The notes beneath the pieces are model-generated. The model saw only the letters and a program-made list of their open reading frames with translations, made no database searches and was not told where the DNA came from. A DNA stretch of 64,000 bases from Collinsella aerofaciens (GTDB taxonomy: Bacteria > Actinomycetota > Coriobacteriia > Coriobacteriales > Coriobacteriaceae), in contig NZ_WQPK01000045.1 in NCBI RefSeq assembly GCF_018785265.1, positions 1 to 64,000 of the forward strand, read 5' to 3'. The position numbers and the translations under genes are program-made. The stretch's first letter is position 1. Each line of letters begins with the position of its first letter. Shown here piece by piece: positions 8,834 through 15,898 of the stretch.

Positions 8834-9730
8834 GTGACCGATCGGTCCCTCATCCTTACCGCGCCGGCAAAGATTAACCTCTATCTGGGGGTTCATACCG
8901 AGCGCGACGCCCGCGGCTATCACAGGGTCGATTCCCTGATGGCAGCCGTCGGTCTAGCCGATACCGTGACGGTCACGCCGGCGCAGGCGTTGACCGTCCA
9001 GACGGTTCCGGCATCCGATTTTCCCATGCAAAAAAATACGGCCTATCGGGCGGCAATCGCTATGGCCGAGCGTTACGGTCGCGATGCCAACGTGTGCGTG
9101 ACGATCGAAAAGCGTATCCCGCTGTGCGCCGGCCTGGGAGGCCCCTCGACGGATGCCGCTGCGGTCATCGTTGCCTTGGCCGAGCTGTGGGGTATCGACC
9201 GCGCCGACCCCGCGCTCGATGACATCGCTCGCGGTATCGGCGCCGACGTGCCGTTCTTTTTGCACACGAGTCCCGCATTCTACGTCGGCGGGGGAGATGT
9301 GCTGGCCACTGAGTATCCTGTGCTTCCGGCGACACCTGTCGTATTGGTCAAACCGCACGAGACGAGCGTTTCAACGGTTGAAGCGTATCGACGATTTGAT
9401 GAGAGCCCGGTGCCCGCGGAAAAACCCGATGCGATTGCTTCTGTCTTACGCGCCGGCGATGCCGAGGCGGCATATGCGCTCGTTCATAACAATCTGGGCG
9501 TCATATCCGCGCAGATGGAGCCGCGGATCCAGGCAGTTCTCGACTGGCTGCGCGCACAGGAGGGAACCGTTGCCGTGGACGTGTGCGGTTCGGGTGCTTG
9601 CTCGTTTGCCATTTGCGATACCGTCGCTGCAGCAGCCCATCTTGCGGGAGCTGCCCAGCAAAATGGCTGGTGGGCCTGCGCGACTGAGCTTATTCCCAAC
9701 ACGGTTCAAATCGACGCGCCAAAGAAATAA
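8834..9730 (+). CDS. ispE: 4-diphosphocytidyl-2-C-methyl-D-erythritol kinase
   Basis: GHMP kinase of the MEP isoprenoid pathway. It has APAKINLYL at the N-terminus, YHxVDSL, and the ATP loop PLCAGLGGPSTDAAA near residues 95-111, plus CGSGAC near the C-terminus. The start is GTG 8834. ispD and ispF are found at 30.3-31.5 kb, so three MEP genes are in this window. The length of 298 residues is typical. Confidence 0.92.
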   Translation: MTDRSLILTAPAKINLYLGVHTERDARGYHRVDSLMAAVGLADTVTVTPAQALTVQTVPASDFPMQKNTAYRAAIAMAERYGRDANVCVTIEKRIPLCAGLGGPSTDAAAVIVALAELWGIDRADPALDDIARGIGADVPFFLHTSPAFYVGGGDVLATEYPVLPATPVVLVKPHETSVSTVEAYRRFDESPVPAEKPDAIASVLRAGDAEAAYALVHNNLGVISAQMEPRIQAVLDWLRAQEGTVAVDVCGSGACSFAICDTVAAAAHLAGAAQQNGWWACATELIPNTVQIDAPKK

Positions 9731-9779
9731 AAATTTCTCTAGCACGCGGCGAAAATCTTTGTTACTATAGTCGAGCTAA

Positions 9780-9856
9780 CGGGTTGTGGCTCAGTTTGGT
9801 AGAGCACTGCGTTCGGGACGCAGGGGTCGCTGGTTCAAATCCAGTCAACCCGACCA
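9780..9856 (+). tRNA. tRNA-Pro(CGG), CCA encoded
   Basis: Full cloverleaf with acceptor CGGGTTG and CAACCCG. The anticodon stem-loop CTGCGTTCGGGACGCAG gives CGG, and the T arm holds GGTTCAAATCC. CCA is at 9854-9856. Confidence 0.95.
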
Positions 9857-9865
9857 GAGCATGAG

Positions 9866-9895
9866 GAGGGACCGCTTCTTGCGGTCCCTTTTTTT
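9866..9895 (+). terminator. Terminator after tRNA-Pro
   Basis: GGGACCGC and GCGGTCCC around TTCTT are followed by seven T, twelve bases after the CCA end. Confidence 0.9.
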
Positions 9896-9968
9896 AGCTA
9901 GTGTTGTGATACCGCGATACCCGCGGTATACTCATTCGAGCTTGTCTCGCTGTATTGTGGAGGTCTAC

Positions 9969-10244
9969 ATGTTTGGACTGAGGGCTCCTGAGCTCATCAT
10001 TATTCTCGTCGTTGTCCTGATTATCTTCGGGCCCAAGAACCTGCCGAAGCTCGGCAAGTCCCTCGGCTCTACCGTCAAGAATATCCGTGAGGGTATGGAG
10101 GGCGACGATAAGGCCGAGACCAAGCAGGCCGAGGAGGTCGTGGTCGAGCAGTCCGAGGAGGACAAGGAGATCGCTGAGCTCGAGGCCAAGCTCGCTGCTG
10201 CCAAGAAGAAGCAGGCAGAGGACAGCGACGCGGACGCAGAGTAG
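9969..10244 (+). CDS. tatA: Twin-arginine translocase subunit TatA/E
   Basis: Forms the pore component of the Tat exporter. One N-terminal membrane helix (about residues 4-22) ends at the FGPKNLPKLG hinge and is followed by an amphipathic helix and a charged Glu/Lys-rich tail. ATG 9969 follows GTGGAGGT; the upstream extension of the frame is not credible. It has 91 residues. No tatC is in the window. A lipoprotein with a twin-arginine motif is encoded at 53.4-54.4 kb. Confidence 0.9.
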   Translation: MFGLRAPELIIILVVVLIIFGPKNLPKLGKSLGSTVKNIREGMEGDDKAETKQAEEVVVEQSEEDKEIAELEAKLAAAKKKQAEDSDADAE

Positions 10245-10269
10245 TCCCATCCCTTTGGGGTGAGCACCT

Positions 10270-10302
10270 GACCGGCTTGCCCGCAGGCTAGCCGGTCTTT
10301 TT
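10270..10302 (+). terminator. Terminator after tatA
   Basis: GACCGGCT and AGCCGGTC pair and are followed by TTTTTCGTTTTGTT. Confidence 0.85.
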
Positions 10303-10350
10303 CGTTTTGTTGACAGTTGATTGTTTGATCAGAGTTGGGGAGATATCCGT

Positions 10351-10821
10351 ATGGACGCAAGCCAGATCGTACTGACCGCTGAGGGCCGCCAGAAGCTCGT
10401 CGAGGAGCTCGCCTGGCGTGAGGGCGATTACGCCAAGGAGATCGTCGAGGACATCAAGGAAGCCCGCGCGTTCGGCGACCTTTCGGAGAACTCCGAGTAC
10501 GATGCCGCCAAGGACAAGCAGGCCCAGAATGCTGCTCGTATCGCCGAGATCCAGGCCATTCTTGCCAACGCTCAGGTTGCTGCCACTACGGGCGATCTGA
10601 CCGTCTCCATCGGTTCCACCGTTTCGCTGATTGATCCCAACGGCGAGGTCATGGAAGTCACGCTCGTTGGTACCACCGAGACCAACTCGCTCGAGCACAA
10701 GATTTCCAACGAGTCTCCGGTCGGTCACGCCATCATCGGTCACGGCGAGGGCGACTCCGTCGAGGTCGTTACGCCTTCCGGCAAGACTCGCGTCTACACC
10801 ATCGCCAAGATCGCACGCTAG
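10351..10821 (+). CDS. greA: Transcription elongation factor GreA
   Basis: Rescues backtracked RNA polymerase by stimulating transcript cleavage. It has an N-terminal coiled coil with LTAEGRQKL and the tip region ARAFGDLSENSEYDAAK, including the acidic residues that act in cleavage. A C-terminal FKBP-like domain includes SPVGHAIIGH. ATG 10351 follows GGGGAGA. The length of 156 residues is normal. lysS is next, the same order as in several actinobacteria and Firmicutes. Confidence 0.94.
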   Translation: MDASQIVLTAEGRQKLVEELAWREGDYAKEIVEDIKEARAFGDLSENSEYDAAKDKQAQNAARIAEIQAILANAQVAATTGDLTVSIGSTVSLIDPNGEVMEVTLVGTTETNSLEHKISNESPVGHAIIGHGEGDSVEVVTPSGKTRVYTIAKIAR

Positions 10822-10848
10822 ACCACGGTCCCGCGTAAAGGTATGTTT

Positions 10849-10889
10849 TCGCTCCCTGGGACCGAATCCTGGGGAGCGTTTTAGTTTGA
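10849..10889 (+). terminator. Hairpin with T run between greA and lysS
   Basis: CGCTCCC and GGGGAGCG pair and are followed by TTTTAGTTTG. This would end or attenuate greA transcription before lysS. Confidence 0.6.
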
Positions 10890-10900
10890 GGAGCTAACTT

Positions 10901-12865
10901 ATGGCAGAGAACCAGAACGTCGCCGATCAGGCATCGACGCTCAACGACGAGCGCGCCACCCGCCTGGCCAAGCGCGCCGCCCTGTTCGAGGCGGGCCAGA
11001 ACCCCTATCCCGAGCACTCTGAGCTTGAGGACTACGTCGCCGATATCGAGGCTAAGTACGCCGAGCTTGCCGATGGCGAGGACACCGAGGACGTCGTGAA
11101 GATCGCCGGCCGTGTGGTCGCCAAGCGCGGTCAGGGCAAGATTATGTTCATCGTCGTGCGCGATGCGACTGCCGAGATTCAGCTGTTCTGCCGCATCAAC
11201 GACATGGACGAGGCTGCCTGGAATACGCTCAAGGCCCTCGACCTGGGCGACATCCTGGGCGTGACCGGCGTGGTCGTGCGTACCCAGCGCGGCCAGCTTT
11301 CCGTTGCCCCTAAGAGCGCGACCCTGCTTTCCAAGGCCGTTCGTCCGCTGCCCGAGAAGTTCCACGGTCTTTCCGATAAGGAGACCCGCTATCGCCAGCG
11401 CTATGTCGACCTGATCGCCAACGACGACGTTCGCGAGACCTTCCGTAAGCGTTCGCAGATTCTCTCCACCTTCCGTCGCTTTATGGAGTCCGACGGCTAC
11501 ATGGAGGTCGAGACCCCCATCCTGCAGACCATCCAGGGCGGCGCTACTGCCAAGCCGTTCATTACCCACTTCAACGCGCTCGATCAGGAGTGCTACCTGC
11601 GTATTGCCACCGAGCTGCACCTCAAACGCTGCATCGTCGGTGGTTTTGAGCGCGTGTTCGAGATCGGCCGCATCTTCCGTAACGAGGGCATGGACCTTAC
11701 CCACAACCCCGAGTTCACCACGATGGAGGCCTACCGTGCCTTCTCCGACCTCGAGGGCATGAAGGCGCTCGCCCAGGGCGTCATTAAGGCGGCTAACAAG
11801 GCCATCGGCAACCCCGAGGTCATCGAGTACCAGGGCCAGACCATCGACCTTTCTGGTGAGTGGGCCAGCCGTCCCATGACCGACATCGTCTCCGACGTGC
11901 TCGGCAAGCAGGTCACCATCGACACGCCGGTCGAGGAGCTTGCTGCCGCCGCGCGCGAGAAGGGCCTGGAGATCAAGCCCGAGTGGACTGCTGGCAAGAT
12001 CATCGCCGAGCTTTACGATGAGCTGGGCGAGGATACCATCGTCAACCCGACCTTCGTGTGCGATTACCCCATCGAGGTCAGCCCGCTTGCCAAGCGTTTT
12101 GAGGACGACCCGCGTTTGACCCACCGCTTTGAGCTGGTCATCGCCGGCCACGAGTACGCCAACGCATTCTCCGAGCTCAACGACCCGGTCGACCAGGCTG
12201 AGCGCTTTGCTGCCCAGATGGCCGAGAAGGCCGGCGGTGACGACGAGGCCATGGAGTACGACGAGGACTACGTGCGCGCCCTCGAGTACGGTATGCCTCC
12301 CGCGGGCGGCATTGGCATTGGTATCGACCGCGTGGTCATGCTGCTCACCAACCAGGCTTCTATCCGCGACGTGCTGCTGTTCCCGCACATGAAGCCCGAG
12401 AAGGGTTTCCAGTCCGGTGCCGCTGCCGCCAAGGCTGCCGAGGCCGGCAACGCCGCGAGCCCGTTCGTTACGTCGCTTAAGCCCACGCTCGATTACTCCA
12501 AGATCGCCGTTGAGCCGCTGTTTGAGGAGTTCGTCGACTTTGATACCTTCTCCAAGAGCGACTTCCGCGCTGTGAAGGTCAAGGCATGCGAGGCCGTCAA
12601 GAAGTCCAAGAAGCTGCTGAACTTTACGCTCGACGACGGCACCGGCACCGACCGCACCATCCTCTCCGGCATCCATGGCTACTATGAGCCCGAGGACCTG
12701 GTCGGCAAGACCTTGCTCGCCATCACCAATCTGCCTCCGCGCAAGATGATGGGTATTCCCAGCTGCGGTATGCTGATCAGCGCCATCCACGAGGAGGAGG
12801 GCGAGGAGCGCCTCAACCTGATCCAACTCGACGCTTCCATCCCCGCCGGCGCAAAGATGTACTAG
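10901..12865 (+). CDS. lysS: Lysyl-tRNA synthetase (class II) with C-terminal tRNA-binding domain
   Basis: Charges tRNA-Lys. The N-terminal OB fold spans about 65-150. Motif 2 is FRNEGMDLTHNPEFT near 265, and motif 3 is GIGIGIDRVVML near 470. A normal bacterial LysS ends at about 500. Here a linker follows, then residues about 540-654 form an EMAP/Trbp111-type OB fold (FSKSDFRAVKVKACEAVKKS, LSGIHGYYEPEDLVGK, GIPSCGMLISA). That domain is normally found at the C-terminus of MetRS or as a free protein. It probably increases affinity for tRNA. GAGGAG lies before ATG 10901. A structured repeat starts 45 nt after the stop. Confidence 0.93.
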   Translation: MAENQNVADQASTLNDERATRLAKRAALFEAGQNPYPEHSELEDYVADIEAKYAELADGEDTEDVVKIAGRVVAKRGQGKIMFIVVRDATAEIQLFCRINDMDEAAWNTLKALDLGDILGVTGVVVRTQRGQLSVAPKSATLLSKAVRPLPEKFHGLSDKETRYRQRYVDLIANDDVRETFRKRSQILSTFRRFMESDGYMEVETPILQTIQGGATAKPFITHFNALDQECYLRIATELHLKRCIVGGFERVFEIGRIFRNEGMDLTHNPEFTTMEAYRAFSDLEGMKALAQGVIKAANKAIGNPEVIEYQGQTIDLSGEWASRPMTDIVSDVLGKQVTIDTPVEELAAAAREKGLEIKPEWTAGKIIAELYDELGEDTIVNPTFVCDYPIEVSPLAKRFEDDPRLTHRFELVIAGHEYANAFSELNDPVDQAERFAAQMAEKAGGDDEAMEYDEDYVRALEYGMPPAGGIGIGIDRVVMLLTNQASIRDVLLFPHMKPEKGFQSGAAAAKAAEAGNAASPFVTSLKPTLDYSKIAVEPLFEEFVDFDTFSKSDFRAVKVKACEAVKKSKKLLNFTLDDGTGTDRTILSGIHGYYEPEDLVGKTLLAITNLPPRKMMGIPSCGMLISAIHEEEGEERLNLIQLDASIPAGAKMY

Positions 12866-12866
12866 G

Positions 12867-12896
12867 GGGTTACGCGGGTTTACCAACCCGCGTAAC
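12867..12896. terminator. Hairpin after lysS
   Basis: GGTTACGCGGGTT and AACCCGCGTAACC are perfectly paired around four bases, two bases after the lysS stop. There is no T run, so termination would be weak. The gap 12866-13186 contains this hairpin, the structured element at 12910-13008 and the promoter region of the next gene; I see no coding sequence. Confidence 0.5.
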
Positions 12897-12909
12897 CAGT
12901 TGACGCTGC

Positions 12910-13008
12910 AAGCCCGCCAGAGCGGCAATCTGCCTTTCAACTTCGGCGGCATGACCAAAAGGTCAATGCCGCCTTGTTTCAAGACACCTTGCTCGCTCTG
13001 GCGGGCTT
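12910..13008 (-). ncRNA. Structured ~100-nt element, copy 1 (after lysS)
   Basis: A perfect 15-bp outer stem (12910-12924 with 12994-13008) encloses a 12-bp inner stem (12945-12956 with 12961-12973, one bulged A) capped by four bases. Read on the minus strand it shares CTTGAAA, GGCAT-N-GACC, GGTCATGCC and TTGAAAGGCA with the element at 33022-33124. Both use a GG/GA purine internal loop between stems. The outer stems differ completely in sequence but both pair. It could be a palindromic DNA repeat or an RNA. Confidence 0.5.
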
Positions 13009-13186
13009 TCGCTGTTGTTGCCAGGGCATCGGCGTTGCCTTGGCCGTCAATAGTCATTGGGGGCGTTCTCAAACGACTACCCAACGGCTATTGCACACAT
13101 GGCTCGCATGACAGCCGTCTCTTTTATGTTTCCTTTAGCCGTTGCTGCTTAGGATGGGGGTTAGTCGGGAGGAAGGGAGTGTCTAT

Positions 13187-14755
13187 ATGGACGACGCGAG
13201 CGAGCGTGCAATCGAAGAGGACATGCTCGATCAGTTCAATTACTTTGACGATGAGGATGAGGAGCTGATCGATCGTCGCGAGCCGGCACCGCTTGACTCA
13301 TTTGATCTGGTCGATGAAGAGCCCGACGAGGACGAGGGCGAATCAACGGAGCCCCCACAGCCTTCGCGCCTTGACTCGCTGCTTTCGAGAGCCCCCATGC
13401 ACCACGGCGTTCGTGCCGGCGCGCTCCATATGAAAACTGACTGGCACCAGATCGTGACGGCAGGCGATGAGCTTGCTGTCGATGCGCCGCTCACCGATAA
13501 GTCATCCATCATCTGCCGCACCGGCATGCTTATGCTGGCAAGCGGAACAGGTGCCTGGCGCGTGCGCGATACCATGAATCGTGTTGCCGCCGTGCTCGGC
13601 GTTACGATTCACGTCGACCTGAGTCTTCTGTCGTTTGAATGCACCTGCATCGAAGATGGCCACTGCTTTAACGAGGTTGTCAGCCTGCCCACAACGGGGG
13701 TCAATACTCATCGCATTTGGATGATGGAGAGCTTCTTAAAGGAAATCGAGATTTATGGGCGCCGGTTTACCGTGCATGAGTACCACGAGATGCTCAAGAC
13801 CGTTGAGAGCTCGAAGCCCGATTACGCTCTCTGGCAACAGGGTCTTGCGGCGGCCTGTGCTTGTGGCGCCTTCGTCTTTTTGCTCGGCGGCGGCCCTATC
13901 GAGATGGCCTGCGCGTTCGTAGGCGCTGGTGTCGGCAACTTTGCTCGCTCCCATATTCTCAAGCAGGGTCTTGGCCAGTTCAGCGCGCTGACGACTGGCG
14001 TTGCGCTCGCTTGCGTTTCGTATCTGCTGGCATTGCTCGGCCTTAGCCAGGTCATTCCAGGGGCAATGTCGCACCAAGAAGGCTATATCGGCGCCATGCT
14101 CTTTGTGATTCCCGGCTTTCCCCTCATTACGGCAGGCCTCGACATCGCTAAGCTTGACATGCGAAGCGGTATCGAGCGTCTTTCGTATGCTGTGTCGATT
14201 ATTGTGATGGCGACCCTCGTAGGTTGGATGGTTGCTGAGTGTGTGGGACTGGCGCCGGATGACTTCGCCCCGCTCGGCCTCTCACCGTTGGCTCTTACGC
14301 TCTTGCGCATACTGATGAGCTTTATCGGTGTATTTGGCTTCTCGGTTATGTTCAACAGCCCGGTAAAGATGGCAGCGGCGGCAGGGCTCATCGGCGCCGT
14401 GTCCAATACCTTGCGCCTTACGCTCGTCGATGCGCCGACGATACTTCCTTTCCTGGGCCTGAGCGCAGGTATGCCTCCCGAGGCAGCAGCGTTTATCGGC
14501 GCACTGGTATCGGGGTTGCTCGCGAGCTTAGCCGAAATCAAGCTCACCTACCCACGCATCGCCCTCACGGTGCCATCAATTGTCATTATGGTGCCTGGCT
14601 TGTATCTGTATCGCTCGATGTATTACATGTGCACCTTCGACACGGTCAATATGCTCGGCTGGTTTGTGCGTGCGGTGCTCATCGTGGCGTTTTTGCCCGT
14701 TGGTCTGGGTGTGGCGCGTACGCTCACCGACCCTCGCTGGCGCCACACCAGCTAA
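13187..14755 (+). CDS. Threonine/serine exporter, ThrE family (fused YjjP/YjjB halves)
   Basis: A membrane exporter for threonine and serine by family. An acidic N-terminal stretch of about 80 residues (rich in Asp and Glu) is followed by the DUF1212 domain (MLASGTGAWRVRDTM and the WMMESFLKEIE region). Two sets of membrane helices follow, from about 220 to the end. The order matches Corynebacterium ThrE, in which the YjjP- and YjjB-like halves are one protein. ATG 13187 is preferred because GGGAGG/AAGGGAG lies just upstream. It has 522 residues. Its TAA stop is directly followed by a 3'-end hairpin. Confidence 0.82.
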   Translation: MDDASERAIEEDMLDQFNYFDDEDEELIDRREPAPLDSFDLVDEEPDEDEGESTEPPQPSRLDSLLSRAPMHHGVRAGALHMKTDWHQIVTAGDELAVDAPLTDKSSIICRTGMLMLASGTGAWRVRDTMNRVAAVLGVTIHVDLSLLSFECTCIEDGHCFNEVVSLPTTGVNTHRIWMMESFLKEIEIYGRRFTVHEYHEMLKTVESSKPDYALWQQGLAAACACGAFVFLLGGGPIEMACAFVGAGVGNFARSHILKQGLGQFSALTTGVALACVSYLLALLGLSQVIPGAMSHQEGYIGAMLFVIPGFPLITAGLDIAKLDMRSGIERLSYAVSIIVMATLVGWMVAECVGLAPDDFAPLGLSPLALTLLRILMSFIGVFGFSVMFNSPVKMAAAAGLIGAVSNTLRLTLVDAPTILPFLGLSAGMPPEAAAFIGALVSGLLASLAEIKLTYPRIALTVPSIVIMVPGLYLYRSMYYMCTFDTVNMLGWFVRAVLIVAFLPVGLGVARTLTDPRWRHTS

Positions 14756-14788
14756 TTGGTACAAGGGGGACAGGTTACTTTGCACCAA
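14756..14788 (+). repeat. 3'-end hairpin, GGGACAG-loop family, copy 2
   Basis: TTGGTACAA and TTTGCACCAA pair with one mismatch. The loop begins GGGGGACAGG right after the left arm. It starts at the base after the ThrE-family stop codon, on the same strand. Confidence 0.65.
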
Positions 14789-14791
14789 ATG

Positions 14792-14858
14792 AGTTGCGGT
14801 GAAATAGGGACTGAATTGCTGCTTAAAGGGTCAAAACAGTCCGTATTCCACCGCAACT
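14792..14858. repeat. GTTGCGGTG palindrome family, copy A
   Basis: The left arm AGTTGCGGTGAAATAGGGACTG pairs with the reversed right arm over 22 positions, with two mismatches, one being the A-C pair seen in all three copies. It lies a few bases after hairpin copy 2. The right arm of copy C (63030) is the complement of this left arm. The gap 14756-15068 holds these two palindromes and a strong terminator but no gene. Confidence 0.7.
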
Positions 14859-14973
14859 TATGGGGTCGGGGGATTATCGGTGCCCTGCATCTTCATAAAC
14901 TCAACGCTTACGAAGCGCATGCGTTTCGTGCTAGGCTGGTTCCACCACATAAGTAGTCGCAGACGCGCGTACC

Positions 14974-15024
14974 ACGGGCGGGCGAGATGAAGTTCCAACA
15001 GCTCCATCTTGCCCGCCCGTTTTT
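14974..15024 (+). terminator. Strong terminator upstream of the DUF2798 gene
   Basis: ACGGGCGGGCGAGATG and CATCTTGCCCGCCCGT pair over about 16-18 positions, with one G-T wobble, and are followed by TTTTTG. It ends only 45 nt before the next start codon. It may end upstream transcription or act as an attenuator. Confidence 0.75.
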
Positions 15025-15068
15025 GTTGCGTGGCGCCGCGGTACAACACAGAGAGGAATCTGCCCTTT

Positions 15069-15617
15069 ATGCCTATCAACAAACGAGAGAGCCTGCTGTT
15101 CACCTTTATCATGTGCTTTTGCATGGTGCTCTGGATGAGCATCTACAACGTTGCCCTGCAGCACGGGGCCATCAACGGCGAGGTCGTTGCCGCTGCGTGG
15201 CTCGGCTTCCCCGTTGCCTACATTTTTGCCATGTGCTGCGACTGGTTCGTCGCCAGCCCGCTCGCCAAGGGTTTCGCCTTTAAGTACTTGGTCACGCCGG
15301 GCAAGAGCTCGCCACTTGCCATGACGCTCGCCGTCAGCTCCTGCATGGTCGTTCCCATGGTCATCATCATGTCGCTGTACGGTGCCTGCGAGGGCCTGAC
15401 GCACATGCCCGGCGGCATCCTTGCGAACCTGTATTCCGTGCCTGCGATCTGGATGATCAACATCCCGCATAATTTTGTGATGGCGCTGCCGTGGAACCTT
15501 TTGGTAGCCGGTCCGATTTCCCACTTCGTCTTCCGTCGCGCCTTCCCTGTGGGGACGGTTTTCGAGGAGGAGCATGCCGAGCTCTTGGAGCAGGCTATGG
15601 CTCCTGAGTGCGAGTAG
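15069..15617 (+). CDS. DUF2798-type four-helix membrane protein
   Basis: A small integral membrane protein of unknown function. Two similar halves each have two membrane helices (about residues 10-30 and 42-62, then 80-105 and 120-145). Each half carries a short polar loop, with NVALQHG in the first and NFVMALPWN in the second. This duplicated layout fits the DUF2798 family. ATG 15069 starts MPINKRES; AGAGAGG lies upstream at a slightly long spacing of 12. It has 182 residues. It is monocistronic, between a terminator and the long structured 3' region. Confidence 0.7.
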   Translation: MPINKRESLLFTFIMCFCMVLWMSIYNVALQHGAINGEVVAAAWLGFPVAYIFAMCCDWFVASPLAKGFAFKYLVTPGKSSPLAMTLAVSSCMVVPMVIIMSLYGACEGLTHMPGGILANLYSVPAIWMINIPHNFVMALPWNLLVAGPISHFVFRRAFPVGTVFEEEHAELLEQAMAPECE

Positions 15618-15619
15618 CT

Positions 15620-15816
15620 CGCTTAGGGATCTGCTGAGCGCGGGCGACTTGCTTGGTTGGAGCCCTAAGCGTGGATAGCTCTCTCGGCGACATCGCGGGC
15701 GTGAGCGGTGCGCATGACCGGAGGGCCCGTGCTGCTCCGTTGCCCGACGTGCTAGCGCGCAGAAGAATCTGTTGGTGCATTCGGCGGCTGCTGAAGCGTT
15801 TCGGCAGCCGCTTTTT
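15620..15816 (+). ncRNA. GC-rich structured 3' region ending in a strong terminator
   Basis: CGCTTAGGG (15620-15628) can pair with CCCTAAGCG (15663-15671). Several shorter GC hairpins follow, and the stretch ends with GCGGCTGC/GCAGCCGC and TTTTT (15784-15816). No reading frame of note is present. It may be just the 3' UTR of the DUF2798 gene, or a separate small RNA. I do not recognise SRP RNA, RNase P, 6S or tmRNA signatures. Confidence 0.35.
15784..15816 (+). terminator. Terminator before the activase gene
   Basis: GCGGCTGC and GCAGCCGC, with extra pairs around the loop, are followed by TTTTTATA. Confidence 0.85.
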
Positions 15817-15828
15817 ATACGGAGTTTA

Positions 15829-15849
15829 AATACAACAGTCTGTTGTATT
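15829..15849. promoter_or_regulatory. Candidate TetR operator
   Basis: A perfect palindrome, AATACAACAG, T, CTGTTGTATT, sits 50 bp before the activase start. A TATATC box follows at about 15862. TetR-family operators commonly have this size and symmetry, and a TetR gene ends the same operon, so autoregulation is likely. Confidence 0.65.
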
Positions 15850-15898
15850 ACGTAGAGTGGTATATCTCTAGCAGGAAAAATGCGAGAGACGGAGCATT

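Noticed and set aside
10769..13084. 771-codon open frame antisense to lysS
   Set aside because: A shadow of the lysS codon bias; it has no plausible ribosome-binding site or domain.
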